Below, piece after piece: positions 48,968-56,259 of a stretch of DNA of 64,000 nt. Origin of the DNA: Massilia kyonggiensis (GTDB taxonomy: Bacteria; Pseudomonadota; Gammaproteobacteria; Burkholderiales; Burkholderiaceae_D). Positions within the stretch are counted from its first letter, which is position 1. Every line of letters begins with the position of its first letter. Location: positions 62,001-126,000 of the forward strand of contig NZ_JANUGY010000007.1 of assembly GCF_024756235.1 (NCBI RefSeq), given 5' to 3'. The notes below the pieces were generated by a model. It was given only the letters and a program-made list of their open reading frames with translations. It did no database searches and had not been told where the DNA came from. The position numbers and the translations under genes were made by a program.

Positions 48968-51682
48968 TCACGCGGGCACGGCGTCTTCCCCGGTCAGCGC
49001 GGCCAGCTCGGCGAGCGGCATCGGCCGGGCGAACAGATAGCCCTGGAAGCCGCCGCAGCCCAGCGTGCGCAGCTCGTCCCACTGCGCTTCGTCCTCGACG
49101 CCCTCGGCCACGACGTGCAGGCCGAGATTCCCCGCCAGGTGCACGATGGCCTGGACGATGCTCGCGGCGTGCGGCACGCTCAGCATGTCGCGCACGAACG
49201 ACTGGTCGATCTTGAGCTGGTCCAGCGGCAGCCGCTGCAGATAGCTCAGCGACGAATAGCCGGTGCCGAAATCGTCGAGCGAGAAGCCGATGCCTTGCTC
49301 CTTCAGCGCAGTCATGCGCGCGATGGTGTCCTCGACGTCGGCCAGCAGCACGCTTTCCGTCAGCTCGAGCTTGAGGCGGCGCGGGTCGGCCCCGCTGTGC
49401 GCGAGGATCTCGAGCAGGCGCGGCACGAAATCCTCCTGCCGGAACTGGCGCGCGCTGACGTTGACTGCGATGGTGAAGTGCTGCGCGGCCGGATCGCCGG
49501 CCCAGCGCGCGAGCTGGCGGCACGCCTCCTGCAGCACCCAGTCGCCGATGCCGACGATCAGCCCGGACTTCTCGGCCTGGGCGATGAACGTGCCGGGGCC
49601 CGTGAGTCCCTGTTTCGGATGGTGCCAGCGGATCAGCGCCTCCACGCCGACCATCAGTCCCATCGCGTTGACGACGGGCTGATAGTACAGCTCGAACTCG
49701 CGCCGCGCCAGCGCGAAGCGCAAATCGGTTTCCAGGCTCGTGCTGGCGTCGACGGCGGCCTGCATGCTGGGGTCGAAGAAGCGGAACGTGGCGCCGCCGG
49801 CCGACTTGGCTTCGTACATGGCCATGTCGGCCTGGCGCAGCAGGTCGTGCACGACGTGGTTCGCATTGCCGAACAGGGAGACGCCGATGCTGGGCGTGCT
49901 GCGCAGCTCGTGGCCGTCCAGCGTGTAGGCGAGGGACAGCGTGCCCAGGATCTTGCTGGCCACCAGCTCGGCGTGGGCCGTCGCGTCGACGCTCGATGTG
50001 CCCAGGTCTTCCAGCAGCAGCACGAATTCGTCGCCGCCGAGGCGGGCCACGGTGTCCGCCTCGCGCGTGACCTGCTGCAGCCGGAACGCGACCATTTCCA
50101 GCAGCCGGTCGCCCATGTCGTGGCCGCGCGTGTCGTTCAGGGTCTTGAAGTTGTCCAGGTCGACGAACAGCACGGCGCCGAATCCGCCGTTGCGCTCGCA
50201 CTTGGCTACGGCGTGGCTCAGGCGGTCCATCAGCAGGCGGCGGTTCGGCAGGTTCGTCAGGCCGTCGTAGAACGCGAGGTGGGCAATGTCGGCCTCGGCC
50301 TGCTTGCGCGCGCTGATGTCGGTGCGCGTGCCGACCATGCGGACGGGCTGGCCGTCCGGCCCGCGCTCGACGACCTTGCCGCGCGATTGCACCCACACCC
50401 AGTGGCCGTTGCGGTGACGCATGCGGAACTCGGCCTCGAACGCGGGTACGGCGCCCTGCAGGTGCTGGTCGAGCGCGTGGCGCAGGTGTTCGCGGTCTTC
50501 CGGGTGGACGGGGGAGAACATGTCGCCTTCGTCGCTCTGGCGGTTCTGCTCGTCGCGGGTGTAGCCGAGGATGGCGCAGGCACGGCCGTCCACCGTGCGC
50601 CGGCCGGACGGAATGTGCCAGTCCCACAGGCCCAGGCTCGCGCCGTTCAGCGCCAGCTCCACGCGCTCGGCGGCGGCGGCCCGTTCGGCTTCGGCATTGC
50701 GCGCCAGGCGTTCCAGTGCGGCGCGACGGCGCTGGGCGAACAGCATGGCGGCCGCGCAGGCGGACCAGAACAGCGTCCAGGCCGCGGTGGACACGAGCGC
50801 GAGGCGATGCCAGCCGGCGTCGATGCGGCCGGCGTCGCGCGCGAGGGCGACGACGAGGCCGCGGTCCATGCCCAGGTTTTCCACGCGCATGCTGCGCTGG
50901 ACGACGAGGCGGTCGACGCCGTCGGCACCCACGCCGCGCCGGACCGACACCCGTTCGCCGCTGGCGCGGTGCGCGGCCAGCAGCGCATCCGGGTGCAGGG
51001 CGCCCGCGCGCATCGTTTCCGGATCGGGCGGGACGTACAGCAGGCGGTGCCCCTCCAGGTCGGTGATCGTGATCGTCATGTCGGGCGCGTACAGCGCGGA
51101 GCGCATCACGGCGTCGAAGTATTCCGGATTGAGGATCGCGGCGACGGCGCCGTGGCCGCACCCGTCGCCCGCGTCGAGCGACATCGCCACCTTGAGGTTG
51201 AACTGGTTCGGCTGCAGCTCGTACGGATCGGACAGGTACAGCGTGCGGCCGTCGCACATGTGCGGCACCTGGGCGAGGAAGCGCTTGTCGTCGAGGCGGC
51301 GGTCGCCCAGGTCGTCGTCGGAGATCTCGATATGGCCGCCCGGGCCGACGGCCAGCAGCGCGCGCACGCCCGGCATGGCGCGCTTCAGGGATTGCAGCAG
51401 CGTGCGGCGGCAGGCCAGGTCGCAGCCGCTGTTCGGCGCCAGCGCGGCGCGCGAGCCGTCCAGCGCCCAGCGGATGCCCTCGAGCTGGCGGTGCAGCGTC
51501 TGGTCGATGACGACGGCCTGGGCACGCATGCGGTCGGCGTCTTCCGAGAGTGCCTCGGCGCGCTCGGTCCAGACCATCCAGACCAGCACGAGGCCGGACG
51601 ATACGAGGCCCGCGGCCAGGATCAGCCACTCCGTGAGGCGGCGGCGCGCGGCGGTCAAACGGAGCAGGCGATGCAGCGGCAT
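48968..51682 (-). CDS. Membrane sensor with CHASE-like, PAS, GGDEF and EAL domains
   Basis: A 904-residue bifunctional-type c-di-GMP protein. Two membrane spans (about 18-38, WLILAAGLVSSGLVLVWMVW; and about 310-330) enclose a periplasmic sensor with several Cys (NSGCDLACRRTLLQSL, PHMCDG, AGDGCGHG). A PAS domain with LGLWDWHIPSGRRTVDGRAC follows, then GGDEF (FDGLTNLPNRRLL-type start, VARLGGDEFVLLLEDLG, intact) and EAL (GVEALIRWHHPKQGLTGPGT, IAVNVSARQF, LELTESVLLADVE, SLDDFGTGYSSLSYLQRLPL, KIDQSFV, AEGVEDEAQ, intact). Both active sites look competent. AAGGAGACCATC sets the start at 51682. Possible regulation by sites at 51742-51774. Divergent from an SDR gene. Confidence 0.93.
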   Translation of the reverse strand: MPLHRLLRLTAARRRLTEWLILAAGLVSSGLVLVWMVWTERAEALSEDADRMRAQAVVIDQTLHRQLEGIRWALDGSRAALAPNSGCDLACRRTLLQSLKRAMPGVRALLAVGPGGHIEISDDDLGDRRLDDKRFLAQVPHMCDGRTLYLSDPYELQPNQFNLKVAMSLDAGDGCGHGAVAAILNPEYFDAVMRSALYAPDMTITITDLEGHRLLYVPPDPETMRAGALHPDALLAAHRASGERVSVRRGVGADGVDRLVVQRSMRVENLGMDRGLVVALARDAGRIDAGWHRLALVSTAAWTLFWSACAAAMLFAQRRRAALERLARNAEAERAAAAERVELALNGASLGLWDWHIPSGRRTVDGRACAILGYTRDEQNRQSDEGDMFSPVHPEDREHLRHALDQHLQGAVPAFEAEFRMRHRNGHWVWVQSRGKVVERGPDGQPVRMVGTRTDISARKQAEADIAHLAFYDGLTNLPNRRLLMDRLSHAVAKCERNGGFGAVLFVDLDNFKTLNDTRGHDMGDRLLEMVAFRLQQVTREADTVARLGGDEFVLLLEDLGTSSVDATAHAELVASKILGTLSLAYTLDGHELRSTPSIGVSLFGNANHVVHDLLRQADMAMYEAKSAGGATFRFFDPSMQAAVDASTSLETDLRFALARREFELYYQPVVNAMGLMVGVEALIRWHHPKQGLTGPGTFIAQAEKSGLIVGIGDWVLQEACRQLARWAGDPAAQHFTIAVNVSARQFRQEDFVPRLLEILAHSGADPRRLKLELTESVLLADVEDTIARMTALKEQGIGFSLDDFGTGYSSLSYLQRLPLDQLKIDQSFVRDMLSVPHAASIVQAIVHLAGNLGLHVVAEGVEDEAQWDELRTLGCGGFQGYLFARPMPLAELAALTGEDAVPA

Positions 51683-51741
51683 GATGGTCTCCTTGTCGAA
51701 ATGCCAGCATCGTAGGCCGGGCACGCGCGGCGCGCCATCAG

Positions 51742-51774
51742 ACCTCGGTATGGGCCCTCATACGTTCGTATAGG
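51742..51774. promoter_or_regulatory. Compound dyads upstream of the GGDEF-EAL gene
   Basis: Three overlapping elements lie about 60-92 bases upstream of the GGDEF-EAL start: ACCTCGGTATG (51742-51752), similar to the palindrome at 46786-46799; GTATG...CATAC inverted around GGCCCT (51748-51763); and CATACG-TT-CGTATAGG (51759-51774), nearly the same as 3052-3067. They also fall 65-97 bases before the divergent SDR start at 51839. Factors unknown. Confidence 0.35.
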
Positions 51775-51838
51775 TGCGCACGATTGGCGGCAGGACGTCC
51801 TTGGGTTAACATTTCCTTTACCGCCCCAGGAGATCCAC

Positions 51839-52567
51839 ATGAAAGCAATCGTCACCGGCCACACGAGGGGCCTCGGCGCCGCGCTCGCCGCCAATCTGCT
51901 GGCGCGGGGCGTGCCCGTCCTCGGCCTGGCGCGCACCCGTTCGGCCGAACTGGCGGACGCGTATCCCGGCCTGTTCGACGAGGTCGAACTGGACCTGGCC
52001 GACAGCGTGGCGCTGGCGCGCTGGCTGGCGGACGGCATGCTGGGCGATTACCTGGACGGCACCGGCGCCGTCCTGCTGCTGAATAATGCGGGCATGGTCA
52101 GCCCCGTCGGCCCGCTCGACGCGCAGGATCCGCAGGCCGTATTGCGCGCCGTGCAGCTGAACGTGGCGGCGCCGATGGCGCTCGCCGCCGCCGTCGTGCG
52201 CGCCAGCGGCGGGGCGCAACGGCGCATCCTGCACATTTCCAGCGGTGCCGGCCGTAACGCGTACCCGGGCTGGAGCGTCTACTGCGCCACCAAGGCCGCC
52301 CTCGACCAGCACGCGCGCGCCGTCGCCCTCGATTGCGAACGCGGGGTGCGCATCTGCAGCCTCGCGCCCGGCGTCATCGACACGGACATGCAGGCCGAGA
52401 TCCGCGCCACGACGGAAGACCGCTTCCCGCTGCGCAAGCGCTTCGTCGACCTGAAGGAGACGGGCGCGCTCGTCGAGCCGGACGAATGCGCGGAACGCCT
52501 CGTCGACTACCTGCTCGGCGCCGGTTTCGGGGCCGAGGTGATCGCCGACCTGCGGACCCTGTCCTAG
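51839..52567 (+). CDS. SDR family NAD(P)-dependent oxidoreductase
   Basis: A 242-residue SDR. Cofactor loop AIVTGHTRGLGAALAANLLA (His and Arg in place of the more usual Ala-Ser), NNAG in VLLLNNAGMVSPVG, and the catalytic YxxxK in WSVYCATKAALDQHARAVAL, with Ser in HISSGAGRN. The C-terminus has SLAPGVIDTDMQAEIRATTE, typical of sepiapterin-reductase-like SDRs. AGGAG precedes the ATG. It is divergent from the GGDEF-EAL gene and overlaps the convergent GST gene by four bases. Substrate unknown. Confidence 0.9.
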   Translation: MKAIVTGHTRGLGAALAANLLARGVPVLGLARTRSAELADAYPGLFDEVELDLADSVALARWLADGMLGDYLDGTGAVLLLNNAGMVSPVGPLDAQDPQAVLRAVQLNVAAPMALAAAVVRASGGAQRRILHISSGAGRNAYPGWSVYCATKAALDQHARAVALDCERGVRICSLAPGVIDTDMQAEIRATTEDRFPLRKRFVDLKETGALVEPDECAERLVDYLLGAGFGAEVIADLRTLS

Positions 52568-53274
52568 GCTGCGGGCGCGCGCGGGATCTGCAGACCCTCG
52601 ATGACGGCAGGACGGGCGCGGAACGCGTCCAGCACGCGGCCCACCTCCGGGAAGCGGTCGAAGCCGACGATCTCCGCCGCGTCGTAGAAGCCGACCAGGT
52701 TGTTCACCCACGGGAACGTCGCGACGTCGGCGATCGTGTACTCATCGCCCATGATCCAGTCGCGGCCCTTCAGGTGGCCATCCAGCACGCCGAGCAGGCG
52801 CTTCGCTTCGTGCACGTAGCGGTCGCGCGGGCGCTTGTCCTCGTATTCGCGCCCGGCGAATTTATGGAAAAAGCCCAGCTGGCCGAACATCGGGCCGATG
52901 CCGCCCATCTGGAACATCAGCCACTGGATCGTCTGGTAGCGCAGCGCCGGGTCGGCCGGGATCAGCTTGCCGGTCTTTTCGGCGAGGTACAGCAGGATCG
53001 CGCCCGATTCCCACAGCGGCAGCGGCTTGCCGCCGGGGCCGTTGGGGTCAAGGATCGCGGGGATCTTGTTGTTCGGGTTCAGCGACATGAATTCCGGCGT
53101 CGTCTGCTCGTTCTTGTCGAACGCGATACGGTGCACCTCGTACGGCAGCTGGATCTCTTCGAGCATGATCGCCGCCTTGACGCCGTTCGGCGTGGGCAGC
53201 GAGTACAGCTGCAGGCGGTCGGGATGCTGCGGGGGCCATTTCTGCGTGATGAGGAAGTCGTTCAGGTCGGTCAC
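52564..53274 (-). CDS. Glutathione S-transferase (YfcG/YghU-like)
   Basis: A 236-residue GST of the nu class (disulfide-bond oxidoreductase type). The N-terminal thioredoxin-like domain begins LQLYSLPTPNGVKAAIMLEE with the TPNG active loop and continues NNKIPAILDPNGPGGKPLPL, WESGAILLYLAEKTG. The helical C-domain has MFGQLGFFHKFAGREYEDKR and the N-capping segment MGDEYTIADVATFPWVNN. Such enzymes reduce glutathione disulfide adducts. The GTG at 53274 is preferred because AAGGAGAATGCC precedes it; a TTG at 53313 is possible. It is divergent from tssF. Confidence 0.9.
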   Translation of the reverse strand: MTDLNDFLITQKWPPQHPDRLQLYSLPTPNGVKAAIMLEEIQLPYEVHRIAFDKNEQTTPEFMSLNPNNKIPAILDPNGPGGKPLPLWESGAILLYLAEKTGKLIPADPALRYQTIQWLMFQMGGIGPMFGQLGFFHKFAGREYEDKRPRDRYVHEAKRLLGVLDGHLKGRDWIMGDEYTIADVATFPWVNNLVGFYDAAEIVGFDRFPEVGRVLDAFRARPAVIEGLQIPRAPAA

Positions 53275-53372
53275 GGCATTCTCCTTCGGGTTGAGAGCGT
53301 TGATTGTACTCAAGATACGGTTTTCCGCCGGGTGGGAGCATACATCTTGGTCTTGGGCAACGATGGGGAGCC

Positions 53373-55214
53373 ATGGACGAGCTGCTGCGCTATTACGAGG
53401 AAGAGCTGGGATTGTTCGGCCAGTTCGCGCGCGAATTCCGGGCCCGCTATCCCAAGCCCGCCAGCGACCTGCACGTGGCCGGCGAGACGTGGGACGATCC
53501 CGGCGTCGCCCGGCTCATCCAGTCCGTCGCGCTGCTGTCCGCCCGCATCAACAAGCGCCTCGACGACGACTACCCCAAGTTCACGGAAGCGCTGCTCGAC
53601 AGCCTGTATCCGCACTACCTGCGCCCGCTGCCGTCCTACTCCATCGTCCAGGTAGGACAGCGCGGGCCGGCCGAAGTGCCGGACACCCCCTCCTTGCTGG
53701 CGCGCGGCACGACGCTGCGCTCGAGCGCCGGCACCGACACGCCGTGCCTGTTCCGCACCGTCTACGACGTCCTGCTGGCGCCGCTCGCCGTCTCCTGCCT
53801 CGCGTTCGTGCCGCTGCTCGAGGTGCCGCGCACGCTGCGGGCACCCCGCGGGGCGGGCTGCGGTATCAGCCTGACGATCGAAGCGACCCGCGGCGCGTTC
53901 GAGCGGCTGCCGACGAGCCTGCGCCTGTTCGCGGACGGCGAGGCGTCGACGCGTGCCGCGCTGATCGACGCGCTGTTCCTGCGCTGTGCCGCGGCGTGGG
54001 TGCAGCCGGAAGGCGACAAGGGCTGGCTGCCGCTGCCGCGCGTCCCGCTGCGCCTGGCCGGCCTCGCGGAGGGCGACGCCATGCTGCCGTATCCCGCCCG
54101 CTCGCATCCGGCCCCACGCCTGCTGACGGAGTATTTCTGTTATCCGGAAAAATTCAACTTCGTCGACGTCGACCTGGCGCAACTGGCCGGCCTGCTGCCG
54201 CCGCGCTGCCGGCGTTTTACCTTGCACCTGGCGCTGTCCGGCATCGCGCCGGATTCCGATGCGGTCCGCTTGCTGGGCGGCGTGGATGCGCGCAACCTGC
54301 TGCCCGGCTGCACCCCCGTCATCAATCTCTTCCCGAAGGCCGGCGCGCCCGTGCAGCTCGCGTACACGAGCGCCGACTATCCGCTGCTGGCCGACGGCGC
54401 GCACGCGGCGGCATACGAGATCCACAGCGTGGACGCCGTCCGCCTCGTGCGAGAGGGGACGGGCACGGTCACCCGTTTCGATCCGCTTTACGCGCCCGGA
54501 GGTGAGGGCAGGGCGGGCGGCGAAGCGTCGCACCGCACGCACTACTGGATCGCGCGGCGCGATTACGCGACGGCGGCCGTCAGCCCAGGCCACGAGATGC
54601 GCATCGCCCTCGTCGACGCCGATTTCCGCCCGCTCGACGCCGCCGGTGCCACCTTGTCCACGGACCTGACGTGCAGCAACCGCGACGTGCCGTCACGCCT
54701 GCCTTACGGCCAGCCGCAGGGCGACCTGCGCAGCGACGAGCTGTCCGCACTGGCCCCGATCCGCATGCTGAGGAAACCGACGCCCAGCTGGCGCTTCGGC
54801 GGCACGCGCGGGTCGCACTGGCGCCTCATCGCCCACCTCGCGCTGAACCACGCGGGCCTGACGATGGCGGGCCTCGCCGATTTCCAGAAGATGCTGGCGC
54901 TGTACGACTTGCCGCGGTCCCCGGTCGCCCAGCGCCAGATCGCCGGCATCGTCGGCCTCGAACACGGCACGGTGCGCGCGTGGGTGGGCGCGGCGCCGGT
55001 CGCCAGCCTGATGCCCGGCATCGGCATCCGCCTCACCGTCGACGAGGAAGCGTTCGCGGGCACGGGCCTGTACCCGTTCGTGCAGGTGCTCGACCAGTAC
55101 TTCGCCCTGAACGGCCACCTGAACTGTTTTACGCGGCTGCAGGTCGTGTCGCAGCAGACGGGCCGCGAAATCATTGCTTGCTCTCCCCGCACGAGCGGCG
55201 GCGGATGGACCTGA
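53373..55214 (+). CDS. tssF: Type VI secretion baseplate subunit TssF
   Basis: A 613-residue TssF. The standard N-terminus MDELLRYYEEELGLFGQFAR, then FRARYPKPASDLHVAGETWD, VARLIQSVALLSARINKRLD and FTEALLDSLYPHYLRPLPSY identify it, with the usual YPEKFNFVDVDLAQLAGLLP and final FNCFTRLQ-type segment (NGHLNCFTRLQVVSQQTGRE). TssF with TssG (2:1) forms the baseplate wedge that carries TssK and docks on the VgrG spike. GGGGAG sits just ahead of the ATG. Its end overlaps tssG by ten bases. No tssE, tssK or tssA-C genes flank the pair. Confidence 0.95.
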   Translation: MDELLRYYEEELGLFGQFAREFRARYPKPASDLHVAGETWDDPGVARLIQSVALLSARINKRLDDDYPKFTEALLDSLYPHYLRPLPSYSIVQVGQRGPAEVPDTPSLLARGTTLRSSAGTDTPCLFRTVYDVLLAPLAVSCLAFVPLLEVPRTLRAPRGAGCGISLTIEATRGAFERLPTSLRLFADGEASTRAALIDALFLRCAAAWVQPEGDKGWLPLPRVPLRLAGLAEGDAMLPYPARSHPAPRLLTEYFCYPEKFNFVDVDLAQLAGLLPPRCRRFTLHLALSGIAPDSDAVRLLGGVDARNLLPGCTPVINLFPKAGAPVQLAYTSADYPLLADGAHAAAYEIHSVDAVRLVREGTGTVTRFDPLYAPGGEGRAGGEASHRTHYWIARRDYATAAVSPGHEMRIALVDADFRPLDAAGATLSTDLTCSNRDVPSRLPYGQPQGDLRSDELSALAPIRMLRKPTPSWRFGGTRGSHWRLIAHLALNHAGLTMAGLADFQKMLALYDLPRSPVAQRQIAGIVGLEHGTVRAWVGAAPVASLMPGIGIRLTVDEEAFAGTGLYPFVQVLDQYFALNGHLNCFTRLQVVSQQTGREIIACSPRTSGGGWT

Positions 55215-56206
55215 TCGCCCGCCTGCTGGCCGAGCCCCAGCGCTTCGACTTCGTCCAGGCCGTGCGCCTGCTGTTGCTGGCGCTGGGCGAGCGCGGCATC
55301 CCCGAACGGCGGGCGCTGGCGCGGCACCTGCGCTTCGCGAACAGCCTCGCGCTGGCGTTCCCGCCCAGCCAGATCGAGGCCGCGGCGCCCGAGCCCGACG
55401 GTTATCGCCTGACGCCGAGCTTCATGAGCCTGCTGGGCGCGCACGGGGCGCTGCCGCTGCACGTGACGGAGCGGCTGCTCGCGCTGCCGGCGGACGGGCC
55501 GGATGCGGAGGCGGCCCGCGCCTTCCTCGACATGTTCAACACGCGCATGCTCGCGCTGTGGTACCGCGCATGGCAGAAATACCGGGTCGAGCATCTCGTG
55601 GCCGGCCCGCGCGACGCCTTCCTGCCGCTGCTGCTGGCACTGGCCGGCGTGCCGGCCGGCGGCGTGTTCGCGCGCGACGGCGTGCCGGATACCGCGCTGG
55701 CCGCATTCGCCGGCCTGTTGCGCCGCCGGCCCGTGTCCGCGGCCGTGCTGGGGCGGGCCCTGACAGGTCATTTCGGCGTGGCCGTGCGCGTGCAGGAGGG
55801 GATCGGCCACTGGGATCCGCTGGCGCCCGGCGAGCAGAGCATCATCGGCACCAGCGCGCTGCTGGGCCGGCGTGCGCTGCTGGGCGCACGCAGCTGGCGT
55901 CCGGACCTGCGCGTGCGCGTGCGCATCGGCCCCCTCGACCGCGCCCGCTACGACCATTTTCTGCCGGGCGCCGCTGGCGCCCGCGCGCTGCGCACCCTGC
56001 TGCAGCTGTTCGCCGTCCCGACCCTCGCGTACGACATCGTGCTCGTGCTGCGCCAGGCCGATCTGGGTCCAATGCAACTGGACGCGCCCGGGCGCCGGCT
56101 CGGCCTGGACAGCTACCTGCTGTCGGCGCCGGCCACTACGGACCGGGCCGACCTCTGTTACGAACTCCGCCCACTGGATCCGTTGCCCGCCTTAAAATCC
56201 GCTTGA
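55205..56206 (+). CDS. tssG: Type VI secretion baseplate subunit TssG
   Basis: A 333-residue TssG. It begins MDLIARLLAEPQRFDFVQAV, followed by the conserved RHLRFANSLALAFPPSQIEA, PSFMSLLGAHGALPLHVTER, FLDMFNTRMLALWYRAWQKY and the C-terminal GRRLGLDSYLLSAPA. The start ATG lies inside the last codons of tssF (ten-base overlap), so the two are translated together, as expected for the TssF2-TssG complex. Its stop codon TGA is embedded in the TTGACC -35 element of the downstream copper promoter, marking the end of the type VI segment. Confidence 0.94.
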   Translation: MDLIARLLAEPQRFDFVQAVRLLLLALGERGIPERRALARHLRFANSLALAFPPSQIEAAAPEPDGYRLTPSFMSLLGAHGALPLHVTERLLALPADGPDAEAARAFLDMFNTRMLALWYRAWQKYRVEHLVAGPRDAFLPLLLALAGVPAGGVFARDGVPDTALAAFAGLLRRRPVSAAVLGRALTGHFGVAVRVQEGIGHWDPLAPGEQSIIGTSALLGRRALLGARSWRPDLRVRVRIGPLDRARYDHFLPGAAGARALRTLLQLFAVPTLAYDIVLVLRQADLGPMQLDAPGRRLGLDSYLLSAPATTDRADLCYELRPLDPLPALKSA

Positions 56207-56233
56207 CCTTCCCATTGTGGGAAGGCATATCCT
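56203..56233 (+). promoter_or_regulatory. CueR-type copper-responsive promoter
   Basis: -35 TTGACC (56203-56208) and a -10-like TATCCT (56228-56233) are separated by 19 bases, the stretched spacing of MerR-family promoters. Within it CCTTCCC (56207-56213) and GGGAAGG (56219-56225) form a perfect dyad around five bases, matching the operator at copA promoters bound by CueR. The start of the ATPase gene follows 27 bases later. No cueR gene is in the window. Confidence 0.8.
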
Positions 56234-56259
56234 GTGCTGGAAATGACAGGAGGATACCC

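Noticed and set aside
48962..51715. A 917-codon frame opposite the GGDEF-EAL gene
   Set aside because: Antisense shadow caused by GC-rich third positions; no ribosome site or domain.
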